From JABCPE02 sp963509715 (GTDB lineage Bacteria; Bacteroidota; Bacteroidia; Flavobacteriales; Weeksellaceae), in NCBI GenBank assembly GCA_963509715.1, contig CAUPCB010000018.1:1-28697 (forward strand): a stretch of DNA of 28,697 bases. The letters are read 5' to 3'. The notes under the pieces were generated by a model. The model was not told the origin of the DNA and made no database searches. It saw nothing but the letters and a program-made list of their open reading frames with translations. Shown piece after piece: positions 6,536-14,376 of this stretch. Each line of letters begins with the position of its first letter. The stretch's first letter is position 1. Position numbers and translations under genes: made by a program.

Positions 6536-8308
6536 TTATATCGGTTTTACTAATTCCAAGAACCATTCTTTGACCTCACCTGACAAGTGCGGAGCCAATT
6601 TCTCCTCGCAGGTCTTGTGGTAGGCGTTCAGCCATTCTTTTTCTGGTTCGGTAAGTAGTTCTGCATCTATCACATCCTTGAAAAACGGACAAAGTGTAAG
6701 GGTTTCAAATCCATAGAAAGTGCCGTATTCTGTGGTTCTCAGTTCCTTCACTGCCACTAAATTCTCATGGCGGATACCGTATTGATTTTCAACATAAAAC
6801 CCTGGCTCGTTAGAACATACCATTCCTGCTAAAAGTTCCTGCGGATTCATATCTTTTCGGATATTCTGAGGGCCTTCATGCACATTCATGAAACTTCCCA
6901 CGCCATGCCCTGTTCCGTGTGCATAGTCTTTGCCCTCTTTCCAAAGCGGAAGACGAGCGATAGCATCCAACTGGACACCTCTTGTGCCTTTCGGGAACTG
7001 AGCCAAAGAAAGGTTAATCATCCCTTTCAGAACCAAAGTGCAGTCTTTTACAAACTCCGTTGATACTTTACCCAAAGCCAATGTTCTGGTAATGTCGGTA
7101 GTTCCTTCTAAATATTGTCCACCAGAGTCTACAAGAACACTTCCCTCGTTGGTAACTTCCTTGCTTCCTTCGCTTTTTGCAGAATAATGCACGATAGCAC
7201 CATTTCCTTTATAACCAATGATACTTCCGAAGCTTTCGCCCACAAAATTTTCGCCCTCAGCGCGGAAATCTCTCAGTTTTTTCCCAATAGAATATTCTGT
7301 CATAGGTTCTTTTCCTACATTATTTTTTAGCCAATGGAGGAATCTCACCATCGCTACACCATCACGAACCATCACCGTGCGGAAGCCTTCCAATTCGGTT
7401 TCGTTTTTAATGGCTTTCATCAGATTGCCAGGAACAGCAGACAGAACGAAAGTGTTTTTATCCTTTAAAGCATTGAAAACCGCTTGGTTACAATTTGGTG
7501 AAATTAAGACTTTTTCATTTTTTAATTGACCTAAATAAGAGAAAAATTCATCGTAAGGAACTACGCTTACTTCGGCCTCTTGCATTTGTTTTTTGGCTTC
7601 ATCATTGAGTTTTTCTACATCTACAAAGAGCGTAGCCTCTCCATCCTCCGTTACGAGGATATAACCAAGAAATACAGGGTTACAGTCCACATCACTTCCT
7701 CGTAAATTTAGTGTCCAAGCCACATCATCAAGACTTGAAATAACATGCAAAGAAGCGCCTTTTTCCTGCATTTTCGCACGAATGGCGTTTAGTTTTTCTA
7801 CAACAGACTGCCCTGCCCATTTCAAAGGATGAACAAAGATTTCATTTTTAGAAGGTTCGCCTCTGTCTGTCCAGATATCCTTTAATAAAGGTTCATTGAC
7901 AAGTTGGATTTTTTTTGCAGACAATTTTTGCTCAAGACTTTCCCAGTTTAGATGAGATGTCGCCAGAGCATTTACGGCTACTTTTCCATTTTCAGGCGTT
8001 TGAGAGATTATCCAGTCAATATAGTTCGGAGTGCCCTCTATGCCGTCTCTCATCAGCTCTATTCCTGTGTTTTCCAGCTCCTGTGCTGCTTGAACGAAAT
8101 ATCTCCCGTCTGTCCAGAGAGCGGCTTTTTCATTAGTCACCACCAAAAAACCAGCAGAACCTGTAAAACCTGAAAGCCAAGTGCGTTCCTGCCATTCTTC
8201 GGGTAGATATTCACTCATATGTGGGTCTGCAGAATAGACAATAAATGCATTGATACCTTTCTCCTGCATCTTCTGACGAAGTTTTGAAATTTTCTCTATT
8301 GTAGTCAT
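6536..8308 (-). CDS. Xaa-Pro aminopeptidase, M24B family (APP1-like)
   Basis: 590 residues, the long three-domain form resembling eukaryotic cytosolic aminopeptidase P1, not the shorter E. coli PepP. It removes an N-terminal residue preceding proline. Two creatinase-like N-terminal domains cover roughly 1-150 and 160-300, and the pita-bread catalytic domain lies at about 310-530. Metal ligands can be read as D394, D405, H468, E501 and E515, in the contexts LVDSGG, TTDITRT, GTGHGVGSF, NEPGFY and RHENL. Their spacing matches the family. A C-terminal extension of about 60 residues is also typical of APP1. There is no signal peptide, so it should be cytosolic. It has its own terminator on each side and is likely monocistronic. 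Confidence 0.93.
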   Translation of the reverse strand: MTTIEKISKLRQKMQEKGINAFIVYSADPHMSEYLPEEWQERTWLSGFTGSAGFLVVTNEKAALWTDGRYFVQAAQELENTGIELMRDGIEGTPNYIDWIISQTPENGKVAVNALATSHLNWESLEQKLSAKKIQLVNEPLLKDIWTDRGEPSKNEIFVHPLKWAGQSVVEKLNAIRAKMQEKGASLHVISSLDDVAWTLNLRGSDVDCNPVFLGYILVTEDGEATLFVDVEKLNDEAKKQMQEAEVSVVPYDEFFSYLGQLKNEKVLISPNCNQAVFNALKDKNTFVLSAVPGNLMKAIKNETELEGFRTVMVRDGVAMVRFLHWLKNNVGKEPMTEYSIGKKLRDFRAEGENFVGESFGSIIGYKGNGAIVHYSAKSEGSKEVTNEGSVLVDSGGQYLEGTTDITRTLALGKVSTEFVKDCTLVLKGMINLSLAQFPKGTRGVQLDAIARLPLWKEGKDYAHGTGHGVGSFMNVHEGPQNIRKDMNPQELLAGMVCSNEPGFYVENQYGIRHENLVAVKELRTTEYGTFYGFETLTLCPFFKDVIDAELLTEPEKEWLNAYHKTCEEKLAPHLSGEVKEWFLELVKPI

Positions 8309-8350
8309 TTTATTTTTTTATTAAGGAAGCCAATTTACAAAATATTTATA

Positions 8351-8396
8351 TTAAAAAATAAAAAAATTACTCAGAAAGTTTTTCCAAGTAATTTTT
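8351..8396 (-). terminator. terminator behind ppa
   Basis: Minus-strand arms 8396-8387 (AAAAATTACT) and 8371-8362 (AGTAATTTTT) pair over 10 bp with a 15-base loop. They are followed by a long T-rich tail (8361-8351). It begins 8 bases past the ppa stop codon. Confidence 0.7.
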
Positions 8397-8403
8397 CATT
8401 ATT

Positions 8404-9015
8404 TTATCCTTTATATTTCTCTTGATAATCTTCTTGAGATGCTTTGATAACTTCTTTTGCGTGTTTAGCATCATAGACTTCATCTATTCTACATGCTACA
8501 GGCTCACCAGGAAGATTTTTATAAGTCAAGAAATAGTGCATTAGTCTATCTACTTCAGCCTTAGGAAGTTCTGAAATGTCTTTGATATGACCATAAGACT
8601 GGTCGCCTACTAATACAGCTACGATTTTATCATCAGCCTCGCCTTTGTCTATCATCTTGAACCCACCGATTGGCACTGCTTCCAGCAAAATACCACCAAC
8701 AGGAACATTGTGGCTGCTCAATACACAGATATCTAGTGGATCATGGTCTCCTTCCGTGATGTCATAAGCACCTCTTTTCACTGCTAGCTCCTTTACTCTC
8801 TCATCGCAGTAAGTTCTTGGAACAAAGCCATATAGAGCAGGAATTATATTAGAAAACTTCTGCGGTCTGTCTACTTTTAGATGTCCGCTTTCTTTATCGA
8901 TTTCATATTTAATAGTATCTGATGGAACTATTTCCACAAAAACATTAACTACATCTGGTGCTTTTTCCCCAGCTGAAATTCCATGCCAAGGATGTGCTTT
9001 AAAAGTTGGAATCAT
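8404..9015 (-). CDS. ppa: inorganic pyrophosphatase, family I
   Basis: 203 residues. It hydrolyses pyrophosphate to two phosphates with Mg2+ in the cytosol, pulling nucleotide and polymer synthesis forward. The family signature DxDPxD is present as D90-H-D92-P-L-D95, the main metal-binding acidic cluster. KYEID (36-40) and LYGFVPRTY (61-69) are conserved active-site strands. It is about 25 residues longer than E. coli PPase, with an N-terminal extension beginning HPWHG, as in other Bacteroidota enzymes. It follows the small membrane-anchored protein by 16 bases and is terminated by a clear hairpin, so the two probably share a transcript. Confidence 0.94.
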   Translation of the reverse strand: MIPTFKAHPWHGISAGEKAPDVVNVFVEIVPSDTIKYEIDKESGHLKVDRPQKFSNIIPALYGFVPRTYCDERVKELAVKRGAYDITEGDHDPLDICVLSSHNVPVGGILLEAVPIGGFKMIDKGEADDKIVAVLVGDQSYGHIKDISELPKAEVDRLMHYFLTYKNLPGEPVACRIDEVYDAKHAKEVIKASQEDYQEKYKG

Positions 9016-9031
9016 TATACTATATTTATTT

Positions 9032-9541
9032 TTAAATTATTCTACTTATTTCATTTCTAAGGTTTTGGATAGTATCTGAGATATAATCCTCGCCATCCAA
9101 ATACCCCATCAAAAACAGAGTTTTAAACTCCTGTAAAGAAACATTCGGGCTGTTTTCCAAAGTTTTATGGAGAAGCTGGAGAACATTATTTTTAGAATTT
9201 AAAATATTATTCCAAGAATCTTGGCTGATATAAAGCTGTTGTGAAGCATTATACTCAAATTCCTCCATAATATTTTTTTCCACCAAAAACACAAATTCCA
9301 CAGCAGCCAATTCCTTGTCAAACTTCTGAACCAAGTTAGAAGGCTTCATTCTTTCCAAAAACAAAGTCATTCTTTCATACGCCTGCAATCTTATCTGCGC
9401 ATTGGATTTCCCTGAAATAATGCTCAATTCTTTGTTTTTCAACTTAATGAACTGAAACACAAACTGTCTCAGCAATATCACGAAAGGAACTGCCACGATT
9501 AAAGCAAAACCGTAAGGCAGTAGGTTATCTAAATTGCTCAT
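9032..9541 (-). CDS. conserved membrane-anchored protein of unknown function
   Basis: 169 residues from the preferred ATG (MSNLDN). The frame can be extended 5 codons upstream only through a TTG. One hydrophobic segment near residues 9-26 is followed by a cytoplasmic-looking helical domain. That domain contains SNAQIRLQAYERMTLFLERMKP (about residues 46-67) and ends in FLMGYLDGEDYISDTIQNLRNEI. I recall this as a Bacteroidota-specific conserved protein but cannot give it a function. It sits between gpmI and ppa, both pyrophosphate/phosphate enzymes, in the same direction. A TACATTTG promoter element 9564-9571 lies 22 bases before the ATG and supports this start. Confidence 0.75.
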   Translation of the reverse strand: MSNLDNLLPYGFALIVAVPFVILLRQFVFQFIKLKNKELSIISGKSNAQIRLQAYERMTLFLERMKPSNLVQKFDKELAAVEFVFLVEKNIMEEFEYNASQQLYISQDSWNNILNSKNNVLQLLHKTLENSPNVSLQEFKTLFLMGYLDGEDYISDTIQNLRNEISRII

Positions 9542-9563
9542 TTTTTTAAAAATCAAAAGTGTG

Positions 9564-9571
9564 CAAATGTA
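9564..9571 (-). promoter_or_regulatory. candidate -7 element for the small membrane protein and ppa
   Basis: The minus strand reads TACATTTG (TAnnTTTG consensus) in the short gap after gpmI. It could give the downstream pair its own transcript, and it argues that the TTG at 9556 is not the start. No clear -33 box is seen. Confidence 0.35.
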
Positions 9572-9578
9572 AGAAATT

Positions 9579-11105
9579 TTATGAAACCAATACCTCTCCT
9601 GTCATTTTTTCAGGAATTTTTATTCCCATAATGTGGAGAATGGTAGGCGCTACATCGCCCAATTTTCCTCTTTTGAGCTGCCATTTTTTGTCTTTATCCA
9701 TCACAATCAGAGGAACTAAACTAGTGGTATGATTGGTATTAGGTGAGCCATCTTCGTTTATCATATAGTCCGAATTCCCATGGTCAGCGAGGATAAGCAC
9801 CGTGTAGCCGTTTTCATAGGCTGCATTGGCGACATCTTTTATGCATTCATCCACCACTTCACAGGCTTTTACCACAGCATCAAAAACGCCTGTATGCCCC
9901 ACCATATCAGGGTTAGCAAAATTTAAGCAAACAAAATCTGCTGTCTGTTTCTGCAATTCTGGAATGATGGCATTACGAATATCAAAAGCTGCCATTTCAG
10001 GCTTTAAATCATAAGTTTTCACATCCCTAGGGCTTGGGCAGAGGATTCTTTTTTCGTTTTCAAATTCGGTTTCTCGCCCTCCTGAAAAGAAGAATGTCAC
10101 ATGAGGATATTTTTCGGTTTCGGCGATTCTGATTTGTGATTTTCCCTCTCTTTCCAAAACTTCCCCCAGAGTTTCGTGGATGATTTCTTCATCATAGACA
10201 ATTTTGATATTTTCAAAATCTCGGTCATAGTTGGTCATCGTCACAAAATAGAGATTCAGTTTTTTCATTCCAAATTCTGGAAAATCCTTTTGCGAAAGAA
10301 CTTCTGTAAGTTCACGACCTCTGTCTGTACGGAAATTGTAGAAAATAACCACATCACCTTCCTGAATATTCCCCACAGGATTTTGGTTTTCATCAGTTAA
10401 AATAATCGGCTCGATAAATTCATCCAAAACATTATTTTGGTAAGAATTTTCCACCGCTTCCAGTGCATTTTGTGTTTTTACCCCCACTCCATTGACCAAA
10501 GCATCGTAGGCTTTTTTTACTCTTTCCCAGCGTTTGTCCCTATCCATCGCAAAAAAACGCCCTGTGACAGTCGCTAGTTTTCCAGTAGTTTTAGCTAAAT
10601 ATTCCTGAATCTCTTTTACAAAAACTTTCCCTCTGTGTGGGTCGCAGTCGCGCCCATCAGTAAAGGCATGAACGAAAATATTTTTCAATCCCAAATCTTT
10701 TGCTTCATCCAAAAGAGCCTCTAAATGAGTGATATGCGAATGAACACCGCCATCAGATAACAGCCCAAGGAGATGAACATTTTTATTGTTTTTCTGTGCG
10801 TGTAAAAATGCATCTTGGATAGGTTTTTCTTTACCCAAAGTTCCATTTTTCACAGCTAAATTCAGCCTCGTAAGGTTCTGATAGACAACTCTTCCCGCTC
10901 CCAAATTCATATGTCCCACTTCGGAATTACCGATTTGTCCTTCGGGAAGCCCCACTTCCAAACCTGATGCATGCAGCTGAGTGTGAGGATATTTCTGATA
11001 GCAGCTGTCCACAAATGGCGTGTGAGCCTTGGTAATTGCACATACTTCGGGATTTTCAGCCAATCCCCAGCCGTCTAATATTGCGAGTAAAACTTTTTTT
11101 GACAT
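9579..11105 (-). CDS. gpmI: 2,3-bisphosphoglycerate-independent phosphoglycerate mutase
   Basis: 508 residues, full length. It interconverts 3- and 2-phosphoglycerate in glycolysis and gluconeogenesis, using two Mn ions and a phosphoserine intermediate. The alkaline-phosphatase-like domain starts with LLAILDGWG (metal ligand D11). The phosphorylated serine is S61 in GQIGNSEVGHMNLGAGR. DGRDCDPHRG, ATVTGRFFAMDRDKRWER, and the C-terminal FANPDMVGHTG and LADHGNSDYM supply substrate and metal residues. The ending is intact. The next gene upstream (DUF4173) ends 41 bases earlier in the same direction with no terminator that I can see. Confidence 0.96.
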   Translation of the reverse strand: MSKKVLLAILDGWGLAENPEVCAITKAHTPFVDSCYQKYPHTQLHASGLEVGLPEGQIGNSEVGHMNLGAGRVVYQNLTRLNLAVKNGTLGKEKPIQDAFLHAQKNNKNVHLLGLLSDGGVHSHITHLEALLDEAKDLGLKNIFVHAFTDGRDCDPHRGKVFVKEIQEYLAKTTGKLATVTGRFFAMDRDKRWERVKKAYDALVNGVGVKTQNALEAVENSYQNNVLDEFIEPIILTDENQNPVGNIQEGDVVIFYNFRTDRGRELTEVLSQKDFPEFGMKKLNLYFVTMTNYDRDFENIKIVYDEEIIHETLGEVLEREGKSQIRIAETEKYPHVTFFFSGGRETEFENEKRILCPSPRDVKTYDLKPEMAAFDIRNAIIPELQKQTADFVCLNFANPDMVGHTGVFDAVVKACEVVDECIKDVANAAYENGYTVLILADHGNSDYMINEDGSPNTNHTTSLVPLIVMDKDKKWQLKRGKLGDVAPTILHIMGIKIPEKMTGEVLVS

Positions 11106-11146
11106 TTCTTATAATTTTACTGCTAATTTACGAAAATTTATTGATT

Positions 11147-12568
11147 TTAGTTTTGTTTTTCATTGGGTAATTCTATGCTTGAAACTGGTTTTTCAGCAGG
11201 AAGGTTAATAAATTGATAATAAAGCACTTTGGATAAAAATGATTTATCTTTTTGATCTTCAATATCTTCAATACGATAAGTGGAATAAATTGCTTCATTA
11301 GGATAATATTCCAAAAGCAGAGAATCATTAAAATCAAATTTATAAACAGCTTCAAAATCATTTACTTTCTGAACTTTTATATTATAAATTGTCCCCAAAT
11401 AACCCCAGTTTACGAAGCTGCAAAGCAAAAGTGTTCCGTAGAAATACCAAATCATTTGGTTAAAAAGATAGAAATTAGTTTTTCTGTGTTCTATCTTTAA
11501 ATAAGTGAATATCAGACCGATAACAGACAAAATGAGAAATGCATAAACTCCCAGCCTTTTGTAGGTAAGTCCCCAGTGGTAGATGTATTCGGTGTTTTTG
11601 ATGAGGGCGGAAAGGACAAGCAGAGAATTAAGAACTATCCACATTTTAGCTAACTTTTTAAGTAACAATGATTTATCATCAAAATTAAAATAAGACTTGA
11701 AGTAAAGCATCAACAACAGAACCGCCATCACAATCGACAAAATGACCACATTTACACGGCTGTGCGTGTCTGCAGAAAGGTTCGCCAGCCTGTCCGTATC
11801 AACTTGGAAAAACTGTTCATAATTAAAAACCAGAATAAAAACCAGCAAAAGAAGATTGAGCAGAACAAAAGTCAGCACGCCTATTTTTCTTTCAGAATCA
11901 AGGTCTAAAAACTCTAAAAATGGTTTAAATTTCTGATTTTTAACTCTTTCTGAAAAATCATTTTGCAGAAATTGATTTCGGCGCAAAAAATATTTTGCCC
12001 CTGAAAAATTCCAATACCCAAACGAAAAATATAATGCAAAAGCAACCACCACAAAAAACCAGCTGTCAATGTCCAATTCATAAAGATAAACCTCTGAAAA
12101 TATGGAACTTCCCATGCTGTAAATCCAGAAAAAAAACAAGAAAAACAGGATTGGAATCACTAAAATAATGATTGATTTAAAATTAAATTTAGAGTCCTCA
12201 TCTCTGATAATCCATGTATTAAAATCAAAGAAACGATACGGGAAAACGATATTATTCATTGTCGCTATCGGGATAGCCAGAATGCTTTTAAGTCTTCTAT
12301 ATTTTGACTTAAATCTAAGTAGCAACAAGGAAAAAGAAACCGCCAAAAACGAAACAAAATCCCCATACCACATAAAAGCAAAAGCCGACAAAATGGACAA
12401 CACAAAAATGATAAAAAACTCTCTATTTTTCCTTTTTTTATGTGTTTTCACCAAAGTGATAATACTGAGAAAGATGGCTAATAATCCGACATTTAAGCCA
12501 AAAGATTCCTTGTAAAACAGCGCTGTAGCTACTGCTGTAGTCAGCATAATTAAATGATGTGTTTTCAT
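11147..12568 (-). CDS. DUF4173/DUF4153-type polytopic membrane protein
   Basis: 473 residues with about eleven to twelve hydrophobic helices and a C-terminal soluble tail of about 90 residues. The middle shows HSRVNVVILSIVMAV, then LLLKKLAKMWIVLNSLLVL and YHWGLTYKRLGVYAF. These are the conserved stretches I associate with DUF4173. The function is unknown; the family often sits beside a small winged-helix regulator, as here. The regulator gene ends 71 bases upstream. The leader between them holds an AACTTTG-N5-CAAAGTT dyad that also occurs before the first gene of the unit, so repression or activation by the neighbour is a reasonable inference. Confidence 0.85.
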   Translation of the reverse strand: MKTHHLIMLTTAVATALFYKESFGLNVGLLAIFLSIITLVKTHKKRKNREFFIIFVLSILSAFAFMWYGDFVSFLAVSFSLLLLRFKSKYRRLKSILAIPIATMNNIVFPYRFFDFNTWIIRDEDSKFNFKSIIILVIPILFFLFFFWIYSMGSSIFSEVYLYELDIDSWFFVVVAFALYFSFGYWNFSGAKYFLRRNQFLQNDFSERVKNQKFKPFLEFLDLDSERKIGVLTFVLLNLLLLVFILVFNYEQFFQVDTDRLANLSADTHSRVNVVILSIVMAVLLLMLYFKSYFNFDDKSLLLKKLAKMWIVLNSLLVLSALIKNTEYIYHWGLTYKRLGVYAFLILSVIGLIFTYLKIEHRKTNFYLFNQMIWYFYGTLLLCSFVNWGYLGTIYNIKVQKVNDFEAVYKFDFNDSLLLEYYPNEAIYSTYRIEDIEDQKDKSFLSKVLYYQFINLPAEKPVSSIELPNEKQN

Positions 12569-12601
12569 AATATTTAAAAATTTAAAATTAATTATTCAAA
12601 G

Positions 12602-12620
12602 AACTTTGTATTTCAAAGTT
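12602..12620. promoter_or_regulatory. dyad AACTTTG-N5-CAAAGTT in the DUF4173 leader (candidate operator)
   Basis: Perfect 7-base inverted half-sites, 12602-12608 and 12614-12620, with spacer TATTT. An additional CAAAG at 12597-12601 makes a third half-site facing the first. It lies 34 bases upstream of the DUF4173 ATG. The same dyad occurs at 13566-13584 ahead of the first gene of the unit. Confidence 0.5.
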
Positions 12621-12639
12621 TTAAAGCAAAAAAATATAA

Positions 12640-12930
12640 TTATTTTTTCAATAATTTTTCCAAAGTATTGATATGTTGGTTAAAAGCCTCTCTCCCCGAT
12701 TGTGTAACACGATAGGAAGTTTTCGGTTTTTTGCCGATGAATTCTTTTTTCACCTCTATATATCCTGATTTTTCAAGGGCTGTGCTGTGGCTCGCCAAGT
12801 TACCATCAGTGATGTTAAGGAGGTTTTTCATTTCACTGAAATCAACCCAGTCATTCACGATAAGGACAGACATGATGCCCAGCCTTACACGACTTTCAAA
12901 TTCCTTATTGAGCTGATTGATATTAAACAT
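12640..12930 (-). CDS. winged-helix transcriptional regulator
   Basis: 96 residues from ATG 12928-12930 (MFNINQL); the two extra codons of the longer frame need a GTG. One winged helix-turn-helix domain fills the protein. Helices run through RVRLGIMSVLIVNDWVDFSEMKN, the recognition helix is around ITDGNLASHSTALEKSGYI, and the wing is VKKEFIGKKPKTSYRVTQSG. This is the ArsR/MarR-like layout of the small HTH_34-type regulators (winged helix DNA-binding domain). No cysteine or metal-binding motif is visible, so the signal is unknown. It lies between two membrane-protein genes, 11 bases after the first. The two copies of the AACTTTG dyad around the unit are candidate binding sites. Confidence 0.88.
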   Translation of the reverse strand: MFNINQLNKEFESRVRLGIMSVLIVNDWVDFSEMKNLLNITDGNLASHSTALEKSGYIEVKKEFIGKKPKTSYRVTQSGREAFNQHINTLEKLLKK

Positions 12931-12941
12931 TTTCACTAAAA

Positions 12942-13559
12942 TTATTGATATTTTTTATACAAAATAAGCCCATAAATAATGTGCAACAGCCCAAATCCTA
13001 AAGCCCAGAATACCAATCCATACCCTAACAAAAATGATGAGAGCAAGCCTAAAACCACCTCACAGATTCCTAAATATCTGATATCAGAATAAGTGTATTT
13101 AGAAGCATTGATAAGCGACAATCCATAAAAAATCAATGTAGAAGGCGCCAAAAATGCATAAAAATGATGAAAAAGAAGCCCCAGACAAAAAATTCCTCCA
13201 GTAACCAATGGAATAGAAAAATTGATTATCAGAAGTTTAGTAGATGTAGTCCAGATAGGAAGTCCTTTTCTTTTACTCTTTCTTACTGTAAAGAAAACTG
13301 CCGCAACCAAAGAGAAAACAAGCACTACAAGGGCAACTAAAATCAGTTCGGATATAAAATTAAAATCATAAAATTTAGGATATCTGTCAAAATAACTAAT
13401 CCCTTCCCTTTCAAAAGCGAAAAACACATACATCGCTCCCAAAATAGCAAAAATCCCTACAAAAACTCCTGAAAGCCCACTCAGAGAGATAAAACGGGAA
13501 CTTTTCTCCATAATAGAGCGAATATGAGATAAATCTTCTTGATAATTTTTAGTATCCAT
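12942..13559 (-). CDS. membrane protein co-encoded with the winged-helix regulator
   Basis: 205 residues from ATG 13557-13559 (MDTKNYQEDL). The reading frame can be extended 7 codons to a TTG, but those codons run through the promoter/dyad, so I reject that start. After a charged N-terminus with HIRSIMEKSSRF there are about six hydrophobic segments arranged in pairs, ending in a short lysine-rich tail. The family is not named with confidence. Similar proteins precede small winged-helix regulators in Bacteroidota and may sense or transduce a membrane signal to the regulator; that is inference. It is the first gene of a three-gene leftward unit. Confidence 0.75.
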   Translation of the reverse strand: MDTKNYQEDLSHIRSIMEKSSRFISLSGLSGVFVGIFAILGAMYVFFAFEREGISYFDRYPKFYDFNFISELILVALVVLVFSLVAAVFFTVRKSKRKGLPIWTTSTKLLIINFSIPLVTGGIFCLGLLFHHFYAFLAPSTLIFYGLSLINASKYTYSDIRYLGICEVVLGLLSSFLLGYGLVFWALGFGLLHIIYGLILYKKYQ

Positions 13560-13565
13560 AAAAAG

Positions 13566-13584
13566 AACTTTGAATTGCAAAGTT
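13566..13584. promoter_or_regulatory. dyad AACTTTG-N5-CAAAGTT overlapping the operon promoter (candidate operator)
   Basis: Perfect 7-base inverted half-sites 13566-13572 and 13578-13584 with spacer AATTG. On the minus strand the right half overlaps the -7 element TAACTTTG, and the dyad ends 6 bases before the ATG. A bound protein would block initiation. Confidence 0.55.
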
Positions 13585-13607
13585 AATATTTATTTTGAAA
13601 AATCAAA
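13578..13607 (-). promoter_or_regulatory. promoter of the winged-helix operon
   Basis: Read on the minus strand: TTTG (13607-13604), an 18-base spacer, then TAACTTTG (13585-13578). Both boxes match the Bacteroidota -33 and -7 consensus with suitable spacing. The predicted leader is short, about 12-14 bases. Confidence 0.6.
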
Positions 13608-13640
13608 ATTATTTAAATCTTTTTTAGCATTAAAAATTGC

Positions 13641-14321
13641 TTATTTTTTAGTTTTATCAAAGATGATGACAGGAGCAGGAACTTTATCGTAAGGATTATT
13701 GTATTCCCAGAAGAAGGAATGGTATTCTTTGACAATTTCGCCTTTTTGCGCATCTATTTCTATATTAACCATAGTGATACAGTCTTCTTTGGTTCTCTGA
13801 TTAGCATCCCAGCTGATATACCACATGGGAACTCCTTTTTCATCAATTTTTCTGTATATCCTTGTATACATGCCTAATAATTCTGCTTTACGGTTTTTCA
13901 TATACGCCAAAACCCTCTCTAATGGATATTTTTCAAAAGGCTTGTCATAATCTATGCTCTTTGTTAAGATACCCTTTTCATCATAAAAATTCCATGTCCC
14001 TATACGAAAACCTCCTCCATCAAAAACTTTACCTTCTTCTTTTAGGATTCCTGTAGAATAGAAATGATAAAGAAATTTTACATTGAATTCATTTTTTAAA
14101 GACACATAACGCCCATAACCTCTTTTGGTAGCAATTTCCGTCACCTGATTTCCCAAGCTGTCAGTATAAATATATTCTCCGCTTTTCTTATTTTCATTAA
14201 ATCGTTTGATATCAAACGATTTTTCGGCTTTTATCTGCTCGTTTTTTACTTCAGTTTTTTTGTGCTGTCCATTGCATGAAGACAGTAGACAAAGCAGATG
14301 GAATAAAACAATCTTTTTCAT
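13641..14321 (-). CDS. lipoprotein with MORN/YwqK-like repeats
   Basis: 226 residues. The N-terminus MKKIVLFHLLCLLSSCNGQ is a type II signal with lipobox LSSC, so the mature protein starts at C16 and is lipid-anchored. The middle has repeats of the YwqK/MORN kind, SGEYIYTDSLGNQ, YHFYSTGILKEEGKVFDGG and GTWNFYDEKGILTKSIDY, which form antiparallel hairpins. The C-terminal 90 residues contain MWYISWDANQRTKEDC and a VNIEIDAQKGEIVKEY strand typical of cell-surface lipoproteins. The function is unknown; a structural or binding role at the envelope is inferred. It lies behind the TPR gene's terminator and is probably transcribed separately. Confidence 0.75.
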   Translation of the reverse strand: MKKIVLFHLLCLLSSCNGQHKKTEVKNEQIKAEKSFDIKRFNENKKSGEYIYTDSLGNQVTEIATKRGYGRYVSLKNEFNVKFLYHFYSTGILKEEGKVFDGGGFRIGTWNFYDEKGILTKSIDYDKPFEKYPLERVLAYMKNRKAELLGMYTRIYRKIDEKGVPMWYISWDANQRTKEDCITMVNIEIDAQKGEIVKEYHSFFWEYNNPYDKVPAPVIIFDKTKK

Positions 14322-14334
14322 AAGGTTTTTATTT

Positions 14335-14369
14335 AAAAAAATAAGCCCTACAAAAATAGAGCTTATTTT
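14335..14369 (-). terminator. terminator of the gyrA-TPR unit
   Basis: In the minus-strand RNA 14369-14357 pairs with 14350-14338 over 13 positions (one G-U) around a 6-base loop, followed by seven U. It begins 8 bases past the TPR stop codon. Confidence 0.8.
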
Positions 14370-14376
14370 ATATAAA

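Noticed and set aside
13560..13580. Upstream TTG start adding seven residues to the first membrane protein of the regulator unit
   Set aside because: The added codons run through the promoter and dyad, and an ATG at 13557-13559 fits better.
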